Positions 44,554 through 52,360 of a stretch of DNA of 64,000 bases are shown one piece after another. The notes under the pieces were generated by a model, which was given only the letters and a program-made list of their open reading frames with translations, was not told the origin of the DNA and ran no database searches. Each line of letters starts with the position of its first letter. Within the stretch, counting starts at the first letter, position 1. Position numbers and translations under genes: made by a program. This DNA comes from Roseateles oligotrophus (GTDB lineage: Bacteria > Pseudomonadota > Gammaproteobacteria > Burkholderiales > Burkholderiaceae_C): NCBI RefSeq assembly GCF_025717515.1, contig NZ_JAJIRN010000002.1, forward strand, positions 310,001 through 374,000, written 5' to 3'.

Positions 44554-45558
44554 ATGAATCAACAAATCCTCTCGCAAGACGAAGTCGATGCCCTGCTGCA
44601 AGGCATCACCGGCGAAAGCCAGAAACTTGATGCCGAAGAAGAACAAGTAGGCGGCATACGCGACTACAACCTGGCCAGCCAGGAGCGGATTGTTCGTGGG
44701 CGTATGCCTACGATGGAGATCATTAACGAACGGTTTGCACGCAACATCCGCGTCGGCTTGTTCAATTTCATTCGCAAGAGCCCGGAAGTCGCCATTGGCG
44801 GCATCAAGGTACAAAAGTACAGCGCCTTCCTGCGCGAAATCGTTGTGCCGACCAACTTCAACATCGTCTCGGTCAAGCCTCTGCGCGGCTCGGGCCTGAT
44901 CGTTTGCGACCCGACGCTGGTTTTTGCCGTTATCGATTCCTTATTTGGCGGTATTGGAAAATTCCACGCCCGCATTGAGGGACGGGATTTCTCGGCCACC
45001 GAACAGCGTGTGATCTTGCGTTTGGTTGAAGTCATTACGGCCGAATATCACAAGGCATGGAAAGGCATCTATCCGCTCGAGCTTGAGTTCCAGCGCTCGG
45101 AGATGCAGCCGCAATTCGCCAATATCGCCACGCCCAGCGAAATCGTTGTTTCGACCTCGTTCACGCTAGAGATTGGCGAAACCAGCGGCACGGTCTACTT
45201 TTGCATTCCCTATGCCACTTTGGAGCCGATTCGCGATGTACTCTATTCGACCACCGTCGGAGATTCGACCGAACCGGATCGGCGCTGGGTCAATCTGCTC
45301 AAGCACCAGATTCAGGATGCCAAGGTCGAACTTGTGGCCGAACTTGGCACCGCACCGGCCACGGTCGAACAACTACTGGCCTTCAAGCCGGGAGACTTCA
45401 TAGAGTTAGACCTAGAAGCGATGATCAAAGCCAAGATTGACGGGGTTCCCGTCTACGACTGCCACTACGGCACATCCAATGGCAAATACGCCATCAAAGT
45501 TGAACAAATGCTGACCAGCCCCGACCAGGGTTGGCTGGGAGCCCGCAATGTCACCTGA
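44554..45558 (+). CDS. fliM: Motor switch protein FliM
   Basis: A 334-residue protein. The N-terminal MNQQILSQDEVDALLQGITG is the CheY-P-binding peptide; the middle domain (RNIRVGLFNFIRKSPEVAIG) binds FliG and the C-terminal SpoA-like domain pairs with FliN. It is part of the C-ring and receives the chemotaxis signal. Its last bases overlap fliN by 11 bp. Confidence 0.97.
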   Translation: MNQQILSQDEVDALLQGITGESQKLDAEEEQVGGIRDYNLASQERIVRGRMPTMEIINERFARNIRVGLFNFIRKSPEVAIGGIKVQKYSAFLREIVVPTNFNIVSVKPLRGSGLIVCDPTLVFAVIDSLFGGIGKFHARIEGRDFSATEQRVILRLVEVITAEYHKAWKGIYPLELEFQRSEMQPQFANIATPSEIVVSTSFTLEIGETSGTVYFCIPYATLEPIRDVLYSTTVGDSTEPDRRWVNLLKHQIQDAKVELVAELGTAPATVEQLLAFKPGDFIELDLEAMIKAKIDGVPVYDCHYGTSNGKYAIKVEQMLTSPDQGWLGARNVT

Positions 45559-45985
45559 TACCCCATCCTCAGACGAACAAGACGCAATGGCGGCCGAATG
45601 GGCCGCAGCACTTGCAGAAAGTCAGCCCGCCGAAGTTGCCGAAGAGGTGCATTCCGTCTCGGAGCAGGTAGCTCCGGCCAGCTTTGCCAACTTCTCGCCC
45701 ACGCCGAATAATATGCCGGGCGGCGACATCAATATGATTCTGGACATTCCGGTCCAGTTGACTGTGGAGTTAGGCCGTACCCGCATTCCAATCAAGAACA
45801 TCCTACAACTGGCGCAAGGTTCGGTGGTGGAGTTAGATGCTTTGGCGGGCGAGCCCATGGATGTGCTGGTCAATGGCTACTTGATCGCACAGGGCGAAGT
45901 GGTGGTGGTGAATGACAAGTTTGGTATTCGATTGACCGATATCGTCACACCATCCGAGCGCATGCGCAGGCTCAGCAAAGGCTGA
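45548..45985 (+). CDS. fliN: Motor switch protein FliN
   Basis: A 145-residue protein with an acidic N-terminal extension and a SpoA domain (ILDIPVQLTVELGRTRIPIK; GSVVELDALAGEPMDVLVNG; KFGIRLTDIVTPSERMRRLS). Forms the lower C-ring with FliM and receives FliH-FliI cargo. It overlaps fliM and is followed by fliO after 60 bp. Confidence 0.96.
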   Translation: MSPDTPSSDEQDAMAAEWAAALAESQPAEVAEEVHSVSEQVAPASFANFSPTPNNMPGGDINMILDIPVQLTVELGRTRIPIKNILQLAQGSVVELDALAGEPMDVLVNGYLIAQGEVVVVNDKFGIRLTDIVTPSERMRRLSKG

Positions 45986-46045
45986 CGCTACAACTCGACG
46001 CAGCAAGACCTGACACCTGCTCCAGCTCGGGCGACAATCATCGAC

Positions 46046-46423
46046 ATGAATACGCCCCTTTTGCCCCTGCTTTGGTTCTTGGCCGTCCTGTGCTTGATCC
46101 CTTTGGTTCTATGGTTACTCAAGCGCACGCCAATCGGCGCCTCGAGCGGAGGCGGTCTGATGCGGGTTGTGGCCCAAATGTCGGTTGCCCCCAATCAACG
46201 TCTATTGACGGTTGAAGTGGGTCAAGGCGACGATAAACGCTGGCTCGTGCTCGGCGTGACCGGGCAACAGATCACGACTTTGCATGTAATGCCTCCGCAA
46301 GTCGAAACGGCTGCCAGCAAGGCAGCCCCGGCCTTCGCACAGATGTTGGGAGCGCGTTTGCGGGGTCAGGGCATAGACACCGCGACAGACGCGGACAAGA
46401 CCGGGGAACATCGTGCAATCTGA
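46046..46423 (+). CDS. fliO: Export gate assembly protein FliO
   Basis: A 125-residue protein with one N-terminal membrane helix (LLPLLWFLAVLCLIPLVLWL) and a cytoplasmic domain with the FliO block LRVVAQMSVAPNQRLLTVEV in slightly divergent form. FliO helps assemble the FliP ring. It overlaps fliP by 11 bp. The assignment rests on size, topology and position. Confidence 0.87.
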   Translation: MNTPLLPLLWFLAVLCLIPLVLWLLKRTPIGASSGGGLMRVVAQMSVAPNQRLLTVEVGQGDDKRWLVLGVTGQQITTLHVMPPQVETAASKAAPAFAQMLGARLRGQGIDTATDADKTGEHRAI

Positions 46424-47246
46424 GCTGAATCCATCATCGCCGTCGGCTCGATTGCCTTTTTGCGGTCAACTTTTTCGACTTTTTTTGCGACTCAAAACAA
46501 GTGCCAAATCGATCCTCGCCTTATCCTTGATATCGACTGTTTCTTTGGCGGCTGTAGCACAGAATGCACCACCAGCCACCTTGCCTTTGCTGCTTGGCCA
46601 AGGGCCCGGCGGCAATAGCTTTTCGGTGCCGATTCAAACCCTGCTGTTCTTTACCGCACTCGGATTTCTACCTGCGGTGCTCCTGATGATGACCGGCTTC
46701 ACCCGTATCGTCATCGTGCTTTCGCTGATGCGCCAAGCCCTGGGCACTCAGGCCGCCCCGCCCAATCAGGTCATTATTGGGCTCTCGCTCTTTCTGACCT
46801 TCTTTGTGATGAGCCCCACCCTGGACAAGGTCTATGCCGACGCTTGGATGCCCTATAGCAGCGGCCAGATCGCATTCGAAGAAGCGATCAAACGGGCCGA
46901 GCCGCCGATGCGCAGCTTTATGCTGAAGCAGACCCGCCAGGCCGACGTTGCCTTGTTTTCGCGTCTGGCCAAGTTGGATGCCAGCATCAAGCCAGAAGAC
47001 GTGCCCTTCAAGGTGTTGGTGCCCTCCTTTGTGACGAGCGAGTTGAAGAGCGCATTCCAAATCGCCTTCTTGATCTTCATTCCATTTTTGGTCATCGACA
47101 TGATCGTCAGCAGCGTCTTGATGAGCTTGGGCATGATGATGCTCTCACCGGTGCTGGTGGCGCTGCCCTTCAAGCTGATGTTGTTTGTGTTGGCCGACGG
47201 CTGGAATTTGCTACTCGGTTCGCTGGCCGCCAGCTTTGTGACCTGA
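46413..47246 (+). CDS. fliP: Export gate protein FliP
   Basis: A 277-residue membrane protein. After an N-terminal signal-like segment (SILALSLISTVSLAAVAQ) come the conserved TGFTRIVIVLSLMRQALGTQ and LIFIPFLVIDMIVSSVLMSL with GMMMLSP. The only suitable start is a GTG at 46413, preceded by GGGGAA and overlapping the end of fliO; this makes the N-terminus ~25 residues longer than common FliP. Forms the FliP5FliQ4FliR1 core of the export gate. Confidence 0.95.
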   Translation: MQSELNPSSPSARLPFCGQLFRLFLRLKTSAKSILALSLISTVSLAAVAQNAPPATLPLLLGQGPGGNSFSVPIQTLLFFTALGFLPAVLLMMTGFTRIVIVLSLMRQALGTQAAPPNQVIIGLSLFLTFFVMSPTLDKVYADAWMPYSSGQIAFEEAIKRAEPPMRSFMLKQTRQADVALFSRLAKLDASIKPEDVPFKVLVPSFVTSELKSAFQIAFLIFIPFLVIDMIVSSVLMSLGMMMLSPVLVALPFKLMLFVLADGWNLLLGSLAASFVT

Positions 47247-47257
47247 CGAGATACCCC

Positions 47258-47527
47258 ATGGACGCACAACAAGTTTTCACTTTTGGCCAACAAGGCCTCT
47301 ACATTCTGATGCTGGTGGCAGCACCAACGCTGATCACCGTGCTGGTGGTGGGTGTACTGGTCAGCGTGTTCCAAGCGGCCACTCAGATCAATGAGGCCAC
47401 GCTGAGCTTTGTGCCCAAGGTGATCGCGGCCGTCCTGGTCCTGTCAATCACCGGCCCCTGGATGGTAAGCACCTTGGTGGACTACATTCGCCGCACCCTG
47501 ATGTCCATTCCTCAAGTGGTTGGCTGA
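47258..47527 (+). CDS. fliQ: Export gate protein FliQ
   Basis: An 89-residue protein with two membrane helices (LYILMLVAAPTLITVLVVGV and VIAAVLVLSITGPWMV) and the FQAATQINEATLSFVPK loop that defines the family. Start 11 bp after fliP; its stop shares a base with the fliR start (TGATG). Confidence 0.96.
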   Translation: MDAQQVFTFGQQGLYILMLVAAPTLITVLVVGVLVSVFQAATQINEATLSFVPKVIAAVLVLSITGPWMVSTLVDYIRRTLMSIPQVVG

Positions 47528-48291
47528 TGTTTGCGGTCACCGAGGCGCAGCTGCTGTCCTGGCTGAATCCGCTGTTGTGGCCGTTTATCCGCACGCTGGC
47601 ACTGTTCGCCGGCATGCCCATCTTCAGTCAGCGCAATGTGCCGATGCGTGTCCGCGTCGGGCTGGCGCTCTTCATTTCCATGGCGGCACAGCCGAGCTTG
47701 CCGACCATGCCTCTGGCACCGCTGGACTCGCTCCCCATGCTCTTGCTGCTGCTGGCCCAGCAGTTGCTGATCGGGCTTTCGATGGGCTTTGCGGTGCGCT
47801 TGGTGTTCGCCTCGCTGGAGTTTGCCGGGGAGTTGATCGGGCTTCAGATGGGCCTGAACTTTGCCGGTTTTTTTGACCCTGCGACCGGCAGCCAAGGCAC
47901 CGCAACCGCGAGGTTTTTCGGCAGCATGGTGGCCTTTCTGTTCATCGCCATCAACGGCCATCTATTGCTGATCAATGCCTTGATCCAGAGCTTTCATGCC
48001 TTCCCGATTGGCGACGAGCCCTTCCATTTCTTACGTGCCGCCAAGCCTCAAACCTGGGGGGCAGAGATATTCAAAATGGGCCTGTGGATTGCACTGCCGC
48101 TGATCACGATGTTGATGTTCGTCAACCTGGTGATGGGCGTCATTTCCCGCGTAGCGTCTCAAATCAATGTGTTTTCGGTGGGCTTCCCGCTCACCATCAG
48201 CATCGGCCTGATCGGCATGGTTGCCACGCTGCCACTGATGCAGACCCCGTTCATGGTCGTGCTGGAGCGAATGCTGGCTGCCTTCTCGTAG
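47527..48291 (+). CDS. fliR: Export gate protein FliR
   Basis: A 254-residue membrane protein with ~6 hydrophobic segments; GLQMGLNFAGFFDPATGSQG-like sequence (LIGLQMGLNFAGFFDPATGS) and SQINVFSVGFPLTISIGLIG are FliR hallmarks. It is the last gene of the fliLMNOPQR run. The next feature, 23 bp away, is the left end of an integrated element, so any native terminator has been displaced or lost. Confidence 0.95.
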   Translation: MFAVTEAQLLSWLNPLLWPFIRTLALFAGMPIFSQRNVPMRVRVGLALFISMAAQPSLPTMPLAPLDSLPMLLLLLAQQLLIGLSMGFAVRLVFASLEFAGELIGLQMGLNFAGFFDPATGSQGTATARFFGSMVAFLFIAINGHLLLINALIQSFHAFPIGDEPFHFLRAAKPQTWGAEIFKMGLWIALPLITMLMFVNLVMGVISRVASQINVFSVGFPLTISIGLIGMVATLPLMQTPFMVVLERMLAAFS

Positions 48292-48314
48292 AGCTGCGCG
48301 GCAGTTGATTTGCC

Positions 48315-48331
48315 TTGGTGCCAGGACGGGA
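48315..48331. repeat. Left attachment site of the element (tRNA-Leu 3' fragment)
   Basis: TTGGTGCCAGGACGGGA repeats the 3' end of tRNA-Leu(UAA) at 53831-53848, lacking one C. The 3' end of a tRNA is the usual crossover region for P4-type integrases. Confidence 0.8.
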
Positions 48332-48385
48332 AGCCAATAACACCGCAGAAATCCCATGGATACTGAGCATCGATTGATGTTGGGC

Positions 48386-48417
48386 CGATTTGTTCCCCGA
48401 TTTGTTCCCCGATTTGT
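48386..48417 (+). repeat. Left arm-type repeats with TGTTCCCC
   Basis: A tandem 12 bp unit CGATTTGTTCCC, with TGTTCCCC at 48391 and 48403. The same octamer with the same 12 bp spacing occurs at the other end of the element (53697 and 53709), so these are candidate integrase arm-binding sites. Confidence 0.65.
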
Positions 48418-48423
48418 ATCTTG

Positions 48424-48637
48424 CTACCCCGCTAAGGCTATACCTTTCGCTACTTCTTGCAGCGCGATGCGGCCGTGACTCATTTGAGCAACAAGTAATG
48501 ATTCTTGCAAGTCGTTCGCCTCGGTCGCAAGGCTGGAGGCAAGCTCAAGCGCTGTTCGCTGAATTTCCCCATTGCAGCTTTGGAATCCTTCCTCCGGTAT
48601 CGTGCTGCTGGTAATGAGACTCAGCAGGGCGTCTAGC
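48424..48637 (-). pseudogene. 3' part of a small element gene split by an insertion
   Basis: Encodes QLDALLSLITSSTIPEEGFQ and about 50 further helical, acidic residues ending IALQEVAKGIALAG. The insertion at 48638-49924 cuts the gene. Removing it and one TCTAGC copy rejoins this frame to the codons at 49925-49968, giving MSGPDRLAMRIGQLDALLSL without a break. The inserted end happens to supply a new ATG (48642), so a 72-residue version could still be made. The family is not recognised. Confidence 0.7.
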
Positions 48638-48699
48638 TGCATATTCCGAACCCAAAAAGCCGCCTGTTCCGATTGAATGTTGCCACCTATTCCGATTCG

Positions 48700-49229
48700 C
48701 GATGGCCAGCCGAAGCCGGTTCAATCAGCACAGGTCGGGTAGGCCCCCAGGGCTGCAATGTGCCCATTGCGGAAGTTCACCTTCAAGGCTGAGGATCACC
48801 GCAGTTGAGGCTGCTGTCTTTAGCGGCCGAGAGCCGAAATCACGCTCCGGGCCACATAGCAGTATTTTCCTCCAAAGTATTTGCGGCTTCGATATCGGTT
48901 AGCAGCCAACAGTTTTGTCAACATTGCGCCCCACAGTTCTGCCCGATGCTGTTGATGCCCCGTCTCGCTGGCGTGACTTTGATTACGGTTTACGCAACTC
49001 AGAGTTCGATTCCCCCCCCCAAAAAAAGAGCGTGACCCGCTGACATATATTTTCTGGATACTGCCGTCGTCCAGGAACGCAGCGGGGTCCCAAAAGGCGC
49101 CGCAAAGAAAATGACAATGATGAATCGAGGGGTCAGCGCCGTTGCCGCGATGCCGGCAAGTGCTGTTTGTGCAATTGCACAAGAACAGCCAGGGAGTAGG
49201 GAAAACCAAGTCAGCAGGAGGACTGCAGC
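48700..49229. other. Non-coding left part of the cassette
   Basis: About 530 bp inside the cassette before the membrane protein gene. No protein-like frame is seen. It includes a run of ten C followed by seven A (about 49010-49027), a likely slippage-prone tract, and should contain the promoter of the downstream gene. Content otherwise not recognised. Confidence 0.4.
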
Positions 49230-49721
49230 ATGATCGGAATTCTGTTTCTTATCGTTATTGCAATATGGTTGGTGGCCGCCGTCTTGCTCAGCAAACGCAT
49301 ACCGCGCTGGATGGGGATCAAGAAGCACGCCACAGTTGCCAGCTTGTTGTTGTTTCCGCTGTTGCTCACAGCCCCCATTGCAGATGAATTGATTGGGAGT
49401 TGGCAATTCAATCGGTTGTGCGAGCGGGAGGCTGTGGTGACGTTGAGGCCGGACTGGGAGAGGGTGAAGCGGGCGCAAGACAACGATGACGCGATCACTC
49501 AAATAGATGGCTACGTTATTCCGATCAGTGTTCAACGAGTTGAATTCATTGATGCCGATACGAAACAACCGTTTTTAACCTATAAAGGATTTCACACAGA
49601 AGGCGGTTTCTTGATGCGTCATGGCCTTGGTCTGGATGGAGAAACCTCATGCTGGCCAAAAGATAAAACTCAGATTCTTAACAACTTGAACATTGATCAA
49701 TTACTGAAACAGGGGAAATGA
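49230..49721 (+). CDS. Small membrane protein carried in the IS-like cassette
   Basis: A 163-residue protein with two hydrophobic segments (MIGILFLIVIAIWLVAAVLL at the N-terminus and HATVASLLLFPLLLTAPIAD, ~33-52), followed by a polar ~110-residue domain (TYKGFHTEGGFLMRHGLGLD; ends LLKQGK). AGGAGG lies eight bases before the ATG, so it is probably expressed. I do not recognise the family. Its base composition is lower in GC than that of the flagellar genes, and it sits alone between the IS21-like ends, so it looks like passenger cargo. Confidence 0.75.
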   Translation: MIGILFLIVIAIWLVAAVLLSKRIPRWMGIKKHATVASLLLFPLLLTAPIADELIGSWQFNRLCEREAVVTLRPDWERVKRAQDNDDAITQIDGYVIPISVQRVEFIDADTKQPFLTYKGFHTEGGFLMRHGLGLDGETSCWPKDKTQILNNLNIDQLLKQGK

Positions 49722-49924
49722 AATGACATCGACACCTTGGACGGTTGTGTAGGGATCACCGAATTTCCGGTTTGGGCACGTTGGAGTCGCTCAAAACCGT
49801 TGAAACCAGATCGCCGGCACCAGCTTTCGGCCCGCGTAGTCACATCGAAAGGGGTGGCCTGCTTGAATCGGAATGCCCGGCTACTTTGAATCGGAACCGG
49901 TGGCTAAATTGATCGGAATACGCA

Positions 49925-49968
49925 TCTAGCTGCCCGATACGCATAGCGAGCCGGTCTGGCCCGCTCAT
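49925..49968 (-). pseudogene. 5' part of the split small gene
   Basis: Encodes MSGPDRLAMRIGQL before the insertion point. ATG at 49968 or 49944 could be the native start, and the same frame is open upstream to 50106. It now reads into the inserted cassette end and stops there in practice, so the full-length protein is lost. Confidence 0.6.
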
Positions 49969-50130
49969 GCCAAAGCCGTTGCGGCCCAAGGTGAAATGGT
50001 CTGTTCTGTGTTTACAGCATGATTCATGGTTATCTGGCCCCTCCCTCGGGGCGCTTGGTTGGTGGTTGGTTCTTGAATGAATTTCTGGCAGTCTTTCCCG
50101 GTTCATTCGGGCGCAGCCTTCTTGAGGGAC

Positions 50131-50410
50131 TTACGGCCACTCCACGGCTAGACCCTGCAATGCGCTGAATGGCGGGAAGATCATCACCTTGTCAGACTGG
50201 CAGAAGCCCGCGAAGTCCAGCGGATCAACTGTGTCGGCGTCAATGCTGGCGCCCGTACCATTCGTGCATTGATTGATGTGATCCTTCAGCCAAGCAATCA
50301 CATTCGGGTCGCCCTCATAGCGGGTGAACGGGTCTTCCTCGGGGCCAAACACCACATCGACATTTGCCGAAGGGCGTCACGGTCAGATAAACATCGTTGT
50401 CTTCATCCAT
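50131..50410 (-). pseudogene. Frameshifted small hypothetical gene
   Basis: The start region (ATG at 50410) encodes MDEDNDVYLTVTPFG in one frame; the rest, NVDVVFGPEEDPFTRYEGDP through to SALQGLAVEWP, is in the next frame. The break lies at an AAA run (50363-50365 on the plus strand, as TTT): deleting one A restores a continuous 92-residue protein. This is either a true frameshift mutation or a homopolymer sequencing error. The product is unknown; it belongs to the element, upstream of the relaxase end on the same strand. Confidence 0.6.
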
Positions 50411-50553
50411 GGTTCAGTTTTCCTGCTTAAGTAGTTGGGCCTGCCGGAGCGGCCAGCAGCGCCAGCAAGGCCCCTTTGCTGGCGTCAATGGACCAGCCTC
50501 ATGCCAAAGATGGGTGGGCCCCGTCTTTGGTCGGCATAGTGGTGCCACCGTCA

Positions 50554-51699
50554 TCACCCCGTCCTTCTAAGCATCTCGTCCACCGACTCCAGCACCGCGT
50601 CCTTCATTCGACGGGGCTTTGCTGGTGCCTCAATAAAGTCGCCAGTCGTGCTGTCAAAGGCTGAGGCAGGGCGATCCCCGTCCCTTTCTCGCTTCCACCC
50701 ATCCTGCTCCGTGCAAACTTCCGGCGCAGACTTTGCTGGCGCTGGTGGCTGAGATTGGATGACTGGTTTTTGCAAACTCTCTACACAAGATAGAACGTTG
50801 CTCTTTTCGACGGCCGTCACGCTATAGAGCATTGCCTTTCCCGGCTCTAATCTCTCTATAGGGCGTTTATCCTCGGAAGTGGCGCGGCCCTTGCCTGTCA
50901 TGATTTTGATGAATTTTTTGTCCAACTCCTTTGGCTTTGTCGCCTTGCGTGCGGTAAGCATGCTGGCTGGATCAATGCCTAGTTTCAAAAAATACGGTCC
51001 CGGATCACGCTCAATCCCTTTTTGAATTGCGCCCCATACGGGGCTAAGCATTGCCGGGTCACCGCCTTCTCGCATGCGATTCAAGACAGCATCCGCCATC
51101 GTGGATTTTTCGACCCATGACGGCCCCGCAGTTGGCTTTGTAAGGCCGTAGGGCTTTCCCACGGCCTCAAAAAAACGCCCTTGCATAGCGGCCAGTTGTT
51201 GTATGCCCCCGACCATCTTTGATGCGGCAAGCTTGCCATCCTTCAGCGGCAATATCAGGACATGGCAGTGAGGCATCTCTTCATCGAGATGAATGTCTGA
51301 ACTGAGTATGTTCTGTTCGCCGCCGAAGTAGCCGCCCGCCCACTCGGTACAACTGGTGAAGAACTGACACACTTCTAGCCCATGACCTAGCGACAGGCTG
51401 AATACCAACTCGATGCCTAGCACGGCGTCTTTGCGCGGCGTAACCCCTGCTTCTTTCATCATTTGTTTTGCTAGGGCAGCCACGCCGTCTGCATTGCTTG
51501 GCCCGCGAATGGTGCTGTTCAAGTGGGATCGTTTGGGGTCGAACTTTGTCCCGGCCTTGTTTTCGGCCACTATTTCACGCCGGTTATGCTTCGCTGACTT
51601 CCTAACAATTTGGTCGCCATCCTCTTTGCGATTCAGTTTGTCAATGAGAAGAATGCAGCCTGCCGCTTTCGCGGCGCGAGTGTGTTGCAGGCCATTCAT
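50554..51699 (-). CDS. MobV/Pre-type relaxase-like protein
   Basis: A 381-residue protein. The motif HLDEEMPHCHVLILPL (H137, D139, E140, H144, H146) matches the metal-binding HxDE-x(n)-PHxH of MobV/Pre plasmid mobilisation relaxases. The N-terminal part (RKSAKHNRREIVAENK, LNSTIRGPS) also resembles that family, while the C-terminal ~130 residues are polar and variable. It suggests the element can be mobilised by a helper conjugation system. It is coupled to the upstream small gene by a 4 bp overlap at 51696-51699. Confidence 0.78.
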   Translation of the reverse strand: MNGLQHTRAAKAAGCILLIDKLNRKEDGDQIVRKSAKHNRREIVAENKAGTKFDPKRSHLNSTIRGPSNADGVAALAKQMMKEAGVTPRKDAVLGIELVFSLSLGHGLEVCQFFTSCTEWAGGYFGGEQNILSSDIHLDEEMPHCHVLILPLKDGKLAASKMVGGIQQLAAMQGRFFEAVGKPYGLTKPTAGPSWVEKSTMADAVLNRMREGGDPAMLSPVWGAIQKGIERDPGPYFLKLGIDPASMLTARKATKPKELDKKFIKIMTGKGRATSEDKRPIERLEPGKAMLYSVTAVEKSNVLSCVESLQKPVIQSQPPAPAKSAPEVCTEQDGWKRERDGDRPASAFDSTTGDFIEAPAKPRRMKDAVLESVDEMLRRTG

Positions 51700-51953
51700 C
51701 CCCCGCCCTCCAGCCCCAAGCCTTTCTCTAGGGCGTTAACCAGGGCGAGTGCAAAGCCCGCTCTCACTCGTCGCTTTTTCGGGCCGTAGGTGAGTTGGGT
51801 GAGCGCGGATTCAAGGACTTGAAGCCGACTACCCTGATCCGGTTTGGCGAGCATTCGTTCCAGTGTCTTGTGCCCAAGCACTGATCCACGCGATTCAGCC
51901 CAATAGCCATCGTCGGCTATGTGCTTCTTGAGCGTCTTGGCAAGGATGCCCAT
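51696..51953 (-). CDS. Small element protein between alpA and relaxase gene
   Basis: An 85-residue basic protein (MGILAKTLKKHIADDGYWAE start; TLERMLAKPDQGSRLQVLES; ends KGLGLEGGG). No known domain is recognised. The ATG at 51953 follows the alpA stop by two bases with AGGTGG upstream, and its stop overlaps the relaxase start, so the three genes look like one translational unit. A role as relaxase accessory factor is possible from its position (inference). Confidence 0.65.
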   Translation of the reverse strand: MGILAKTLKKHIADDGYWAESRGSVLGHKTLERMLAKPDQGSRLQVLESALTQLTYGPKKRRVRAGFALALVNALEKGLGLEGGG

Positions 51954-51955
51954 AT

Positions 51956-52195
51956 TCAGGCCACCTGCGCTTGAATCCATGCGCGAACGTCAGCAGCACG
52001 CCAGCGGGTGCAGCGTTTGCCCATGCGAACGGGTTGAGGGAAAGTGCCCGCCGCAACACCGCGATAGACGGTCGCCGGGGATATGCCCGCCGCCTGGGTG
52101 ACAGTCTGCATTTTCAGCAGCGCGTCTTGCAACTGAAGAACGTGCAGGGGTTGGCTTGATTTGCCGTGATTGTCCTGGGTCAGTGGTGCGTTCAT
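51956..52195 (-). CDS. AlpA-like regulator/excisionase
   Basis: A 79-residue protein with a MerR-like winged helix: VTQAAGISPATVYRGVAAGT followed by FPQPVRMGKRCTRWRAADVR and AWIQAQ. This is the pattern of AlpA/phage excisionase family proteins, which control integrase expression or directionality in P4-type elements. Located 165 bp from the integrase stop, on the same strand. Confidence 0.88.
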   Translation of the reverse strand: MNAPLTQDNHGKSSQPLHVLQLQDALLKMQTVTQAAGISPATVYRGVAAGTFPQPVRMGKRCTRWRAADVRAWIQAQVA

Positions 52196-52360
52196 ATGCG
52201 TCCTACGGAGTTAAGGTGAGACGCATCCTCCGCCATTAAAAAGGCCCGTTTTTGGCTGGTTTCCAAAGCTCCGCACACCATCATTTCAATCAATGACTTG
52301 ATGCCGATTCACTCGTTCACGATGGTGTTGGAAAGGCGTTGGCTACATGTCTTCCGAAGG

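Larger units (their letters stand above)
48638..49924. mobile_element. Transposase-less cassette with IS21-like triple terminal repeats
   Basis: Each end carries three copies of (A/G)TTCCGAT(T) at 22-23 bp spacing in inverted orientation: 48643, 48666 and 48689 at the left; 49866, 49889 and 49911 at the right. The outer tips are TGC(A/G)TATTCCGA and end in TG/CA. The element is flanked by a 6 bp direct repeat, TCTAGC (48632-48637 and 49925-49930). Multiple terminal repeats and TG/CA tips suggest the IS21 family (inference), but there is no istA or istB; the only gene is a small membrane protein. It is therefore a non-autonomous cassette. Confidence 0.8.

Noticed and set aside
48390-48614. 74-codon frame after the left attachment site
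   Set aside because: Overlaps the arm-type repeats and runs antisense to the split gene, whose frame is confirmed by the target duplication.
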